From: CAXXFQ01 sp963674475
Lineage (GTDB): Bacteria > Planctomycetota > Planctomycetia > Pirellulales > Thermoguttaceae
Direction: 5' to 3'
Assembly (NCBI GenBank): GCA_963674475.2
Contig: CAXXFQ010000008.1
Span: forward strand, 558,001 to 622,000
DNA: 64,000 nt
Shown: one piece after another, positions 41,507-51,089 of the stretch
Position numbering within the stretch: position 1 is the stretch's first letter
Layout: each line of letters opens with the position of its first letter
Position numbers and translations under genes: made by a program
Notes under the pieces: generated by a model
Seen by the model: the letters and a program-made list of their open reading frames with translations, nothing else
What the model was told of the DNA's origin: nothing
Database searches by the model: none

Positions 41507-42057
41507 CAGGGCATCTCCATCATGGCGACAACCTGTTCGGCGATCATTTGAATTGCTTCTTGTTGGGCGGTTACGCAACTTTGGCCCATTTCGGCCGTCA
41601 AGTCGGAGGTGCCCATGACCAGTTGGCCGGCGGCGGGAATTTCAATCGAGCCACATTCTCCCAGTACGGTGCCGGTTCGATCAATCCAGTTGGCTTGAAC
41701 TTGCATCCGAATTTCGACCTGACGCGGATCGTCATACCGGTTTTCGGCGACGACCCGTTTGCCCTCGTCGACCAACGAACAGCTCAACACGCTGTCGGCG
41801 CCTGGCGAGGAAACTACCTTGTACGGGGTTTTCAGCTCAATCTCCTTGACGATCGCCTCGGTCAGCCGTTCACCGAACTGACGTCGAAAACTGCTCGACT
41901 CGATGATCGGGACATAAACGGTCCGGATGTGCGACGGATAGAGCGATTGGTTCCCTATTTGGTAACCGCTGCAACCGGTCAGGACCACTAAAATTACGGC
42001 CCAAACCGTAAGGCGTGTGAGTGCTATTTTCTTTTGTCGATCGAATGGTTTCAACAC
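41503..42057 (-). CDS. lptE: LPS-assembly lipoprotein LptE-like
   Basis: 184 residues. The lipoprotein signal ends VVLTGCSG with the lipid-modified Cys29. The mature part GYQIGNQSLYPSHIRTVYVPIIESSSFRRQFGERLTEAIVKEIELKTPYKVVS is the LptE pattern (a short alpha/beta protein that plugs LptD in the outer membrane). It ends MMEMPW at the overlap with folP. The bamD-like gene lies 10 bp upstream, an envelope-biogenesis operon. Assignment is good, though LptE is poorly conserved. Confidence 0.8.
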   Translation of the reverse strand: MLKPFDRQKKIALTRLTVWAVILVVLTGCSGYQIGNQSLYPSHIRTVYVPIIESSSFRRQFGERLTEAIVKEIELKTPYKVVSSPGADSVLSCSLVDEGKRVVAENRYDDPRQVEIRMQVQANWIDRTGTVLGECGSIEIPAAGQLVMGTSDLTAEMGQSCVTAQQEAIQMIAEQVVAMMEMPW

Positions 42058-42067
42058 GTCGGCCTCG

Positions 42068-43621
42068 TTATTGCAGGATGAAATCCTTGACCGCGGTCAT
42101 GGGGTTCTGGGGCGTTTTTTCTTCCGGAGTCAGGTCGATGACTTGCCCTTCTTTTTGGTCGAGCTTATCTTCGAACATGTTGTTGAGCCAGGCGAATTGG
42201 TCTTTGGGTTTGTCCGAAAAATCTTTGATTTCGACGAGCCGATTTTCGGCCTCATGCGCGACCGGGGTGGCCGGATATTTTTGGATCAGATTGTGATAGT
42301 AATAGCGGGCGGCCCCATAGGCCTTTTTGTTTTCCCAGTATTTCGCCATTGCCCAATCCCGTTCGGCCATCTTGGCGTGGAAGCGGGCCCGCGCGTCGAC
42401 GATCAGTTGATAGTCGTCGCCCAAACGGTTTCCGAATTGACGAAGGGCCTGTTCGGCAATTTTGTCCGCTTCCTCAAGCGGAGTGCCGTTGTAGGTCGGG
42501 CCTTGGTACATCTCCTCTTTGGACTTCATCCCGAGCAGGTGGGCCTTGATTTGATACTCGCTCTGGGGATAATCCTCGCGAATGCGGTCGTAGTAGCTGG
42601 CCGCGTCTTCGAATCGGTTCCGGTTGAAATAGGCGTTGGCGATCGTCATGATCGAGTCGTCGGCCAACGGGCCGGTCGGGTCGTGCAGGGCGATCATTTC
42701 ATAGCTTTTCAGAGCGTACCCGAAGGCGTCGAACCGCGGTTGGGTTTTGTCGATCAGATTGGGCGTGATCGGCCAGTGGGGCTCGGTCAACGATTTTTGT
42801 TCCCAGTATTGGCCGATTCGGAAAAGTCGATCGATGGCCAGGTCGAGGTGCCGGGTGTTTTCGTATTTTTTCAACAGCTCGCCGATCGCGTCGAACGACT
42901 TGGGGTAGTCGTCGGCCAGGAAGTGGGCCTCGGCCTGGAAGAACAGCGCGCTTTCTTCGAGCAACGAGTCGGGCCAGCGACCGGCCGCCTTCTTGAACTT
43001 CTTGGCCGCTTCGCGATATTTCCCCTGTTTGTACAGATCACGACCTTCTCGATAGGCCGTTTTGGCCGTTTCGAGGTTTGGGCCGAGGCCGATGGCTGCT
43101 TGCAGATTCTTGAAAACATTTTCCGGCGCCAAACTTTCCAAGTCGAAACCGGACATTTCGAGCGGGTCGTCCTCGTCGTGGATTCGTTCTTCGAGGCCTT
43201 CGAGCGGGTCGACCGTTTCGGTCGGAATCGACGAGGCCTGAAGCGGCCGATCGATCTCGGACAACGAACTTTCAGCCGAAACTTGCCGGATTGCCGAATT
43301 TTTCGTTGTGCCGTTTTCGGCCGGCGGTGTTTCTTGCTTTTTTTTGCCGAAGAGACTGCTCCAGACAAAACCGTTTTCGGAGTCGGTGTCGTAGGAGTTG
43401 GTCTCCGCGCTTTGTGCCGTGGCGATCGGACTAAACGGAGCGCTCTGGCACCCGACGAGAATCATGGCCGTAAGCGCGATCGCGCTTCGTCGTAGAAAGG
43501 CCCTCGCGGCTTTCGGAATCCGGATTTCGAAAACGGGCGTTGGTTGAGCGTAGGATGGTTGGTATTGCGTCGACATCGAAGGACTTCCTTGTCCGATAAT
43601 CGTCTGATTCTTTTTTGACAA
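42068..43621 (-). CDS. bamD: BamD-like TPR lipoprotein
   Basis: 517 residues. Lipobox MILVGCQSA gives a lipid-anchored protein. A low-complexity spacer follows, then TPR-like helices: EGRDLYKQGKYREAAKKFKKAAGRWPDSLLEESALFFQAEAHFLADDYPKSFDAI, RFEDAASYYDRIREDYPQSEYQIKAHLLGMKSKEEM and YGAARYYYHNLIQKYPATPVAHEAENRLVEI, all typical of the BamD/YfiO family. BamD helps insert outer-membrane beta-barrels. It is about twice the proteobacterial length. The start may be 43621 or the in-frame ATG at 43576. Confidence 0.82.
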   Translation of the reverse strand: MSKKNQTIIGQGSPSMSTQYQPSYAQPTPVFEIRIPKAARAFLRRSAIALTAMILVGCQSAPFSPIATAQSAETNSYDTDSENGFVWSSLFGKKKQETPPAENGTTKNSAIRQVSAESSLSEIDRPLQASSIPTETVDPLEGLEERIHDEDDPLEMSGFDLESLAPENVFKNLQAAIGLGPNLETAKTAYREGRDLYKQGKYREAAKKFKKAAGRWPDSLLEESALFFQAEAHFLADDYPKSFDAIGELLKKYENTRHLDLAIDRLFRIGQYWEQKSLTEPHWPITPNLIDKTQPRFDAFGYALKSYEMIALHDPTGPLADDSIMTIANAYFNRNRFEDAASYYDRIREDYPQSEYQIKAHLLGMKSKEEMYQGPTYNGTPLEEADKIAEQALRQFGNRLGDDYQLIVDARARFHAKMAERDWAMAKYWENKKAYGAARYYYHNLIQKYPATPVAHEAENRLVEIKDFSDKPKDQFAWLNNMFEDKLDQKEGQVIDLTPEEKTPQNPMTAVKDFILQ

Positions 43622-43661
43622 GACGATTCTCCAGAATCGCCGTTTCCTTTTTGCCCCGTGG

Positions 43662-44414
43662 TCAACGCAGGTAAGGCTGCAACCGCGGTTTTTTTCCTAA
43701 TAGGTGCGAGAAATAATGATTCAAAATCCCTCGCAGTTCGCCACGAATGGCCCGGGTCCATGTGGCTTCTTTCCATCGGTTCGGGTCCGAATCGGCCAAC
43801 GCTTGTAAGGTCGTCCGGGCGCCCGGGCTGATCGATACGACCTGCCGTTTTCCCTCGCGGCACGAACGGCACAACAGGCCGCCGTCCCAAAGGCCCAAGG
43901 CGACGCGCCCGCTGCCGATCGATTTGGTTCCGCAATTGGCACATCGGTCCAATGCCGGAGCGATGCCCAATAGCCGAAGCAGTCCCATTTCAAACCGGTT
44001 GACCAGTCGGGCCGTTTCGCTTTCGTCGGTCTCGCGGGCCAAGTCGACCAACGTCAACTCGGCCAGGTCGAAAAGCGCCGGATTCGGTTCGTTTTCTTCG
44101 GTCAATTCGTCCAGCAGCTCGGCCACGTAATACCCGGCATACAATCCGGGAAGGCGGTTTTCAGCCGGACGAAACCGGCGAACCAATTTTGCCTCGGTCG
44201 CAAGGTCGAGTGCATCGGACGCTTTGTGGAGGAAGACTATTCGAGAAAGGGTTAGCACGTCAAGAGCAGACTCAAAAGGACCTTTGAGACGCCTTCCCCC
44301 CTTGGCTAGACACCCTATTTTGCCGAAGTCGCGGGTGTAAAACGTGACGACGAGGCTGGTTTCACTGAAATCGACGGTCCGGATGGTGAGAGCGAGTGTT
44401 TTTTCGCTTGACAT
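43662..44414 (-). CDS. recO: DNA repair protein RecO
   Basis: 250 residues. The N-terminal OB-fold is LALTIRTVDFSETSLVVTFYTRDFGKIGCLAKGGRRLKGPFESALDVLTLSRIVF. A helical part follows, with the zinc-binding cluster RCANCG...CRSC (Cys-x-x-Cys, twice). The C-terminus RGELRGILNHYFSHLLGKKPRLQPYLR is typical. RecO loads RecA onto SSB-coated DNA. It is the first gene of the run with bamD, lptE and folP, 40 bp upstream of bamD. Confidence 0.92.
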   Translation of the reverse strand: MSSEKTLALTIRTVDFSETSLVVTFYTRDFGKIGCLAKGGRRLKGPFESALDVLTLSRIVFLHKASDALDLATEAKLVRRFRPAENRLPGLYAGYYVAELLDELTEENEPNPALFDLAELTLVDLARETDESETARLVNRFEMGLLRLLGIAPALDRCANCGTKSIGSGRVALGLWDGGLLCRSCREGKRQVVSISPGARTTLQALADSDPNRWKEATWTRAIRGELRGILNHYFSHLLGKKPRLQPYLR

Positions 44415-44612
44415 AGCCTGTCGTTTTCAGCAAAAGAAAAAAGGGGGCGTATTGGAGTTTTTGGAATTTGTAGTCCATTTCCACTAGTGAAGGGGGGGCC
44501 TTGCAGTTGAAGAAAAAGTGGAAAATAAAACCCCTCAACTACCGCTTAACTTACAATAACCATGGGATATCTTCTAGTGCCAGTCTTGCGCTACAGTTAA
44601 ATGAAAACCGCT

Positions 44613-46268
44613 CTAGGGTTGAACCGGCGGGAGCGGATAAAGGGGCGACGCACTACTGTTTCCGGTCTTATTTCCGGCTTCCGATGACAGGCCATTTTCC
44701 GTGGGAGGAAGGTTTGTCACACTTTTGGGTTGCCAGCTGGCCCTCGGATTGGACGCCACGGCGATCGACAGCCGCTGGGCCGTCGGGCTTGGTTCGACGC
44801 TGGTATTATACCGTCGTCGCGGTCCGGTGACGATCTGACGCGAAGGAATTTCGACTGGCGGTAATTTTCGTAACCATGCCTGGGGGTTTTGAATCGGATT
44901 GGTCGGGCGTGCGGCGATGGCCTTTTCCGTCTGGGGCTCGGGACGTGCCGGGTGTGTTTCCTCGGCCGGATATCGGGGCAAGATCGATTCGGGACCTGGG
45001 GCGAGGCTCGACGGTTGCGGTTGCGCGTCGAAATGCGGCTCGGACCAAGACGGAGCGATCTCTCGTTCGGCAGTCACTGCCGCCTTTGGTTGGTTGGGCA
45101 GTTCAAAATGACTTGGCTGATGGGCCATAGTCGGAAGCGGCTTTTCGACAACCGGTGGCATGATCGGAGTTCCTTGGGAAATCGAAACCGTTCCCGGCGA
45201 CGTTTCCTCGGAAAGCGGCGATTCGAGCGCAGGACCCGGTTCGTTGGTGCAATGGGCCGGTTCTTGAACGGGGGATTCGATCGTCAGTTGGGCCTTTTCC
45301 GACGCGTAAGGCAGTATGGATGGAGTCGGTTTCTCCGTCAGGGTCGGTGCCATCACGGCCGGGTTGGGCTTGGCCGCCATGTTCGGAAACGGTTCGGTCG
45401 TCGGACGCGAATGGATCATCGGACGCGGCTCAATCGTGGGGCGAGTGGCCAGTTGGCTTTGGGGCGGCGATTGCTTTGAATCCTCGAGATTTTCGAGCCA
45501 GATCCACGCCTCGTGCAGCGTCGGTTTCTTCTTCACGGCGATTCGGAAGTGTCGGATGGCTTCCTCGGTTTGTCCATGCTCTTGCAAGAGATAACCCAAA
45601 TTATAAAACGCGGTCGGCTCGTCGTTGATGGCTCGTAAATGGGTAAACGCTTCTTTGTTGCGTCCTAATTGAACCAAGACGGTCGCCATATTGTTTCGAT
45701 AGACCGATCGGGTCGGTTCGAGACGGATCGCTTCTTCCAAGGCGCGATAGGCTTTTTGGCCCATATCGTGTTCGGCGTAGAAAAGGGCCATGTCATTGTA
45801 GACGGCCGCGTTCTCCGGATACGCTTTGACCGCCTTGGCGTAGTAGGCCAAGGCCCCCTCGAGATCGTCGAGCCGATTGAGGAATTGGGCATAGGACAAC
45901 AAGGCGCCAAGATGGTTCGGGTCCATTTCCAGCGCCTTTTCGTACGTCTTGCGGGCTTTTTGCGTTTGTTGGTTTCGCTCATGGGTCCGTGCCAGCGAGA
46001 GGTACAGTTCCGGTCCCGGAGTGATTTCCGATTCAAGACTGGTCGGATCGTTCGTCTTGACCTTCGTGCTGGTGAAGCTGAACGAATCGACCAGCTTTTT
46101 GAAGCCGGAAGAAAAACCGGAACTGACCGAGTCGGTCATTTTCGAAAAGCTCGATTCCGATTTGACCTCGGGCGTTTCGGCCCAGGGCTCGTCGGCCGAA
46201 GCAATTGGGGCGACAAGGGCTGTTAGAAGCAGGGCCAAGATGGCCGTTTTTTCAAAGGTTCTACTCAC
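44613..46268 (-). CDS. Exported TPR protein
   Basis: 551 residues. A signal peptide (LALLLTALVAPIASA) is followed by four or five tetratricopeptide repeats (about residues 85-260: KARKTYEKALEMDPNHLGALLSYAQFLNRLDDLEGALAYYAKAVKAYPENAAVYNDMALFY...). A Pro/Glu/Thr-rich C-terminal half of low complexity ends with no anchor. TPR proteins act as scaffolds; partners are unknown. It is transcribed toward recO but separated from it by 198 bp. Confidence 0.8.
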   Translation of the reverse strand: MSRTFEKTAILALLLTALVAPIASADEPWAETPEVKSESSFSKMTDSVSSGFSSGFKKLVDSFSFTSTKVKTNDPTSLESEITPGPELYLSLARTHERNQQTQKARKTYEKALEMDPNHLGALLSYAQFLNRLDDLEGALAYYAKAVKAYPENAAVYNDMALFYAEHDMGQKAYRALEEAIRLEPTRSVYRNNMATVLVQLGRNKEAFTHLRAINDEPTAFYNLGYLLQEHGQTEEAIRHFRIAVKKKPTLHEAWIWLENLEDSKQSPPQSQLATRPTIEPRPMIHSRPTTEPFPNMAAKPNPAVMAPTLTEKPTPSILPYASEKAQLTIESPVQEPAHCTNEPGPALESPLSEETSPGTVSISQGTPIMPPVVEKPLPTMAHQPSHFELPNQPKAAVTAEREIAPSWSEPHFDAQPQPSSLAPGPESILPRYPAEETHPARPEPQTEKAIAARPTNPIQNPQAWLRKLPPVEIPSRQIVTGPRRRYNTSVEPSPTAQRLSIAVASNPRASWQPKSVTNLPPTENGLSSEAGNKTGNSSASPLYPLPPVQP

Positions 46269-46475
46269 GAGTCCACTCCAGTGATCGTTCGCCCAGGGGC
46301 GTTGCCATGGCGCATGACCGCCCTCCCGTGTAGAGAAGACGGTCCATCTCCTCCAAGGGATCGGTCGTATCGATTGTGAACTTGAAGTAGATTTGGAGGG
46401 TTGGGTGGATTTTGCGGGCTCGGCAAGAATTTCTTCTCGCTTTGCCTTTTTCCTTTTGGTTAAGAACCGCCTGTC

Positions 46476-47828
46476 CTAATTGAACTTAGCGGCGATTTTC
46501 AAGACCAAGCTGCACGTGACCAACAAAACGACCAGGAGTCCGACAACGCCGAGCGTGTTGGAGATCCAGCCGTTTCGGTATTCGCCCATGATCTTTTTTC
46601 GATTGCCCAACCAAAGCAGCGAGAGGGCCATCAACGGGCCTCCGACGACTGCCAATGCCTGACCGAATACAATCAGGTTGAGCGTATTCGCCCCGGTCAA
46701 CTTGGCGAAAAGGGCGATCGTCATTCCCAAAAGCATGACCATGACCGTGAAGACGCGTGGCCAACGGTCGCTAAACTTCGGCGGCAGTCCGACCCCGTCG
46801 GCAAGCGCTGCCCCGCCGATCATCGCGTTGATCAAAAACGGGTTCATCGCCACGCCGATCAGGCCGATGCTGAAGACCCAAAACGCGGTGGCTCCCAGTG
46901 CCGGTCTCAAGGAGTTGGGCAAGTCGGCGATTCTCAGTTGGCTTACATCAAGGCCTTCCATTCCGTAGAGGACCGACCCGGCGGTGATCATGATGATGAG
47001 ACTCACCCCGGTCAGGACGCTTACCCCGGCGATCGAGTCGCCGATGCTTCCCCGATAATCTTTGATCGTCCAACCGCGTTCGCGGACCAGGTTACCTTGG
47101 AAAAAGGCCCCTGCGATCGAACAGGTTGTGCTCAAAAGGGAAGCGATCAAAATCAGTCCGGCGCTGGAGGCGTCTCCCAAGCGAAAAGAAACCTCTTCGG
47201 GAAGCGAGGGAATGAAACCGGCCGCCACTTCGCCGAGGTCCGGTTTGGCATAGAAGAGGTTGAATAAAAAGCAGACCAGAATCAGACCGACCATCACTTT
47301 CATGAGCCGCTCGATGACTTGGTAGATCTTTTTTGCCGTAAAAAGAAAGGTAACGGTAATCAAGTTGAAGGCAATCAGGACTCCGCTGGCGATGGCCAGT
47401 TCGTGTTGCTGGAAGAAAGGGTGGGTTTCGGCGAATTTTTTGACAAATATTTCGGCAACGCCGATGACGGCCAAGTTGTTGCTGAACTGAAAGGCGGCGC
47501 AAGTCAGTGCCAGCGTGATTCCGACCAGAGCGGCGACGGGCCGACCGAGGTCCGCGGCCAAGAGACCACACGGCGTGTTCCCTCCGGCGACCCCGATTTT
47601 GGACGCCATCATGACAAAATTGCCCATGATGATTCCAGCCAGGGCAAGCCCCCAGAGCATTTGGTATTGGAAGGTCGCTCCCACCTTGGAGCTGATCATC
47701 AGGCTGCCCGGGCCGAAAACCACACAGGCCGTGATCAGTGCCGGACCGATCGATTTCCACCAACGGACCTTGGGTTGCGTTTGCTCCTTCAAGGAAACGT
47801 TTGCCTGGTGGTCTTGCTTGCCTTGCAT
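46476..47828 (-). CDS. Divergent Nramp-like membrane transporter
   Basis: 450 residues with about 11 membrane helices. The fold and repeats are Nramp-like (IGPALITACVVFGPGSLMISSKVGATFQYQMLWGLALAGIIMGNFVMMASKIGVAGG). However, the metal-binding DPGN of TM1 reads GPGS, and the MPH of TM6 is absent (TCSIAGAFFQGNLVRERGW). Canonical manganese/iron transport is therefore doubtful; related noncanonical members handle other ions. Monocistronic and convergent with nothing. Substrate unknown. Confidence 0.85.
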   Translation of the reverse strand: MQGKQDHQANVSLKEQTQPKVRWWKSIGPALITACVVFGPGSLMISSKVGATFQYQMLWGLALAGIIMGNFVMMASKIGVAGGNTPCGLLAADLGRPVAALVGITLALTCAAFQFSNNLAVIGVAEIFVKKFAETHPFFQQHELAIASGVLIAFNLITVTFLFTAKKIYQVIERLMKVMVGLILVCFLFNLFYAKPDLGEVAAGFIPSLPEEVSFRLGDASSAGLILIASLLSTTCSIAGAFFQGNLVRERGWTIKDYRGSIGDSIAGVSVLTGVSLIIMITAGSVLYGMEGLDVSQLRIADLPNSLRPALGATAFWVFSIGLIGVAMNPFLINAMIGGAALADGVGLPPKFSDRWPRVFTVMVMLLGMTIALFAKLTGANTLNLIVFGQALAVVGGPLMALSLLWLGNRKKIMGEYRNGWISNTLGVVGLLVVLLVTCSLVLKIAAKFN

Positions 47829-48273
47829 GATGGTTTTCAGTCCTAAGAGAGGTCGGTTGTGGAAGGGGGGAAATATCGATTCGGCAGCGGAACCTCAGCA
47901 AAGAGGCGTTTTTTACGCCCCGTAGTCCGTCAGGGACCGCCCATTGAGACGGTGCATTGAAACGGGCCATCGAGGGGGAGCATTGAAATCCATCTATATC
48001 AGAACCCAATCGTGAATACAACTTCACGTCCTCCCCTTTGACGGAATTTGCCAATTTCCCTGCGGTGTTTTGGAAAGAGGATCCTTCTTGCAAAGAGACC
48101 ACAATGACTCCCCAATTTGTTAATCTAGGAAAGATGGCAGCACTTTTTTGATTGTAGAAATTTTAACGAAAGTTTTGGTTATGCGGGTGACGATACTCTG
48201 ATTTGAAACATGAACTGCGGCGGTCTCGTTCCGTCCCGCTCGTCATGACACCGAAAAAAAATGAGGTTTTGCC
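47829..48273. other. Intergenic region, 445 bp, no supported gene
   Basis: It lies between two divergently transcribed genes. Nothing clear beyond expected promoter territory. Confidence 0.4.
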
Positions 48274-49602
48274 GTGAAGCTTTCCATCCATCTCCGAAAA
48301 GTCGGTTTTTTTTGGCTTGCTGGCTGGGTCCTGTTTAGCGTATCCGGTTCGATTCTCGCCCAGGAAAGTAATTTTTCTAGCTTCCGCAATGGCTGGGAGC
48401 AGCGAGTTTTGGCGGATGCCGGTTCGTCGAATGAAGTGACGATGGATTCAAACGAGTCGGTTTACTTCGAAGAACAGGCTGATTCGGGAGATTGGACCGC
48501 GAAGCGACGCGGTTCCGGTTTCCGCTACGATTCGCAAGTCCGACCGACGACCTTGGCGCCTCCACGACGTTCCAAGAAGATGAAAAATCAACTCGTTTCT
48601 TTTGAAGAGATGGGCCAGCCCACCAGTGATTGCCAGTCGTGTGGCCCGGCCGAGTCGTGCGAAACGTGCGGCGGATGTGGCGAGTGTTTCGAATACGGGG
48701 AATGCTGTGATTGTGGAGAATGCTGCGATTGCTGTGGGGAAATGTATTGTTTGAACCAGTGCTATCCCGATTTCGGCGCGGCACTGGGCAAGATATTTTT
48801 CCATAATTTATACCATCGGGTCTTGTGCCACTCGACCGCGTGGGTCGGAACGGAAGGTTTCAAAGGGCCCGTGGATTTGGGCGCCAATGGCAACTTTGGG
48901 TTTGGCGGAGGGATCAACTTCGCAGCGCCGATCGGCGGCCCGACCCCGATCGGTTACCAGGTCGGCATTCAGAGTTTGACGAGCAACTACTCGGGCGACA
49001 ACGTCGTGGCGGTTCGCGATTCGACTCGGAGCCAGGTTTTTGTGACCGCGGGGCTTTTCCGACGGGCCGAATTCCATGGATTCCAATGGGGCGTCGTCTA
49101 CGATCTCTTGCACGATAATTACTACTTTGACAAGGCCGACATGGCCCAGGTCCGTACGGAAGTAAGCTGGATGTCCTGCGGGACCCACGATTTCGGATTC
49201 TGGGGAGCGTTTCGCACTCGGACCGACGAGGTTATTCTCGGTAACGACCAGCACTACACGTTAAAGCCGACCAGTCAGTACAACTTTTTCTACCGTCGCC
49301 ATTTGTGTAACAACGGTAATTTCCGCTTCTGGGGCGGTTTTACCGGATCGAGCGACGGGATTATTGGGGCCGACACGCAATTGCCTTTGGGCAAATCGCT
49401 CGGGCTGGAAGCCGGTTTCAATTACTTGATTCCCAAGGAATCGAACGGGCTTGAAGGGCTGACCGAAGAGTCGTGGAGCGTTCGACTCAGTCTGGTTTGG
49501 TACATCGGCCGCCCGGCCGAGGCAGCTCTGCGATGCGATCCGTTCCAACCGCTCATGGGAGTGGCGAACAACGGCAATTTTATGGTCGATTTCCTTCACT
49601 AA
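48274..49602 (+). CDS. Cys-rich outer-membrane protein (DUF6666-like)
   Basis: 442 residues with a GTG start; TGAGG lies 9-13 bases upstream. A signal peptide (FFWLAGWVLFSVSGSILAQ) is followed by a polar part and a Cys cluster at about residues 118-170 (CQSCGPAESCETCGGCGEC, GECCDCGECCDCCGEMYC) with about 20 Cys. The C-terminal 270 residues are a beta-rich domain (GTEGFKGPVDLGANGNFGFGGGINFAAPIGGPTPIGYQVGIQSLTSNYSG), ending IGRPAEAALRC...FMVDFLH. It resembles planctomycete outer-membrane proteins of the DUF6666 type. Role unknown. Confidence 0.75.
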   Translation: MKLSIHLRKVGFFWLAGWVLFSVSGSILAQESNFSSFRNGWEQRVLADAGSSNEVTMDSNESVYFEEQADSGDWTAKRRGSGFRYDSQVRPTTLAPPRRSKKMKNQLVSFEEMGQPTSDCQSCGPAESCETCGGCGECFEYGECCDCGECCDCCGEMYCLNQCYPDFGAALGKIFFHNLYHRVLCHSTAWVGTEGFKGPVDLGANGNFGFGGGINFAAPIGGPTPIGYQVGIQSLTSNYSGDNVVAVRDSTRSQVFVTAGLFRRAEFHGFQWGVVYDLLHDNYYFDKADMAQVRTEVSWMSCGTHDFGFWGAFRTRTDEVILGNDQHYTLKPTSQYNFFYRRHLCNNGNFRFWGGFTGSSDGIIGADTQLPLGKSLGLEAGFNYLIPKESNGLEGLTEESWSVRLSLVWYIGRPAEAALRCDPFQPLMGVANNGNFMVDFLH

Positions 49603-50110
49603 AACTGGATCGAGCTGCTACCGAGAGAACGGTACGTGTGTGATGAAGGACGATTAACCGACTTCAATATCGCCTCGTTCTCGGCCTAAGTCTTGCCTGA
49701 TGATCGAGTTCAGACGGTCCGGGCTTATGAGGTTTGGCCATCGCAGTCGAGCGAAGGGAGTAAGTTTGACCGAAACGGTCGCGTTTGCACCTCTTCCGAG
49801 GAATGGGAGAGGAACCATTTTTAGGGGAAACGGGCCGATTTTTGGGAATCTGGTATTTACCCGAAACGAAGAAACGGGCACAATATCGCTGCGATGGGTA
49901 GAACCCCATCGGGAAGGGGGGTTTCTCCTTTCTGGGATGTTTCCCGGTCGCTGGAAAGTCGGCCCCTCGGTTCGAGGAACCAAGGCCGAAACCGGGGCCT
50001 ACGAATCCATTTTTTTAGAAATCCAGGTTTCAGTCGGCTTTGGTACGCCGTGCGAAAGAAGGCGTACCGGGTCATGGATGACCGAACTTTACGGCAAGGA
50101 GAGCTGAAAA
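49603..50110. other. Intergenic region, 508 bp, no supported gene
   Basis: One open frame (49700-50107) covers most of it but has no ribosome binding site, low-quality composition and no known pattern. Promoter for the Skp gene expected near the end. Confidence 0.4.
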
Positions 50111-50788
50111 GTGAAACGATCTCACCTTTTCGCCGCCATCGCGGCACTCGTCATTTCGGCCGGGGCAATGACCGGCGATCTTTGTGCTCAGCAGCAGCAA
50201 TACACTGCGCGGCAACCTGTCATTGCCAGTCCGTCTCAGGCCGGGGGTATGGTCGGCATGATCGACATGGCTCGGATCATGAAGGAGCATCCCCAACTCA
50301 AACAGGTTAGGGAAAAGGCAAAAAGCGACCAAACGGGGCTTCAAAATTACGCGAAGCAGGAGCAAGAGACGCTCAAAAACATGGTCGAACAGCTTCGTGA
50401 ATACAACCCCGGATCGACCGAATACAAGAATCTGGAAGTCCAAATCACCAGCCGAAATGCTCAACTCAAGGCCCAATGCCAACTGGGGCAAAAAGATTTG
50501 GTCCAAGCCCAAGCTCGGGAATTCCACACCGTTTATAGTCAGATGGTTCGCGAAGTCGAAGCGGTTGCGACGCAACGCGGTTTGATCATGGTGATCCAGT
50601 ACAACGGCAGCAAGATCAATCAAGAGAACCCCGATCAGGTCATGATGGAAATGACCAAGCAGGTGGTCTGGTTCAATCAGAATCTGGATATCACCGACGA
50701 GGTTATGAGCCGCATCAACCAACGGATGGGGGCCTATCACGGCTCGACCAAACAGCAGCAAGGCAATATGCAGCCGCTGAACCGCTAG
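50111..50788 (+). CDS. Skp/OmpH-family periplasmic chaperone
   Basis: 225 residues with a GTG start. A signal peptide (IAALVISAGAMTGDLCA) is followed by GMVGMIDMARIMKEHPQLKQVREKAKSDQTGLQNYAKQEQETLKNMVEQL, the OmpH/Skp start with a long coiled-coil pattern. It ends with VATQRGLIMVIQYNGSKINQENPDQVMMEMTKQVVWFNQNLDITDEVMSRIN. The family carries unfolded outer-membrane proteins through the periplasm. It precedes lpxC and lpxA, the common linkage skp-lpx. Confidence 0.88.
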   Translation: MKRSHLFAAIAALVISAGAMTGDLCAQQQQYTARQPVIASPSQAGGMVGMIDMARIMKEHPQLKQVREKAKSDQTGLQNYAKQEQETLKNMVEQLREYNPGSTEYKNLEVQITSRNAQLKAQCQLGQKDLVQAQAREFHTVYSQMVREVEAVATQRGLIMVIQYNGSKINQENPDQVMMEMTKQVVWFNQNLDITDEVMSRINQRMGAYHGSTKQQQGNMQPLNR

Positions 50789-50840
50789 GATAGGGTCTTT
50801 TCGAAACGGGCCCGTTGATTCGGTTTTAGAAGTTTTTTTT

Positions 50841-51055
50841 CTGGTGGTCGGACTGATGAACCCGGCCGCCAGAACCTTTTCACGTTTGAATAGTGATTAA
50901 AAAAGCTTCAAGGCGGTGCGAGAAATTTTTGAACCTTTTTTCTCTTGTTGCTCCTCAAGCGAGACCGAGAGAAAAAAGAGGCGAGGAAGCGGGCGGACGT
51001 TTTTTGTCAAAAATGGGACTCGCTTTTTGACGCGGTTAAAACTTTTTTTAACCGC
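50841..51055 (+). repeat. Four successive hairpins between skp and lpxC
   Basis: CTGGTGGTCGG/CCGGCCGCCAG (50841-50851/50862-50872, one mismatch), CTTTTTTCTCT/AGAGAAAAAAG (50935-50945/50968-50978, perfect), GTCAAAAA/TTTTTGAC (51006-51013/51024-51031, perfect) and GCGGTTAAAA/TTTTAACCGC (51032-51041/51046-51055, perfect). The first may terminate skp. The last ends 34 bases before lpxC and could affect its translation. Confidence 0.7.
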
Positions 51056-51089
51056 ATTTCCAAGTCATGGATGACGATTGCCAGGTGAA

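Noticed and set aside
49700..50107. 135-codon frame before skp
   Set aside because: No ribosome binding site, no domain, runs up to the Skp start.
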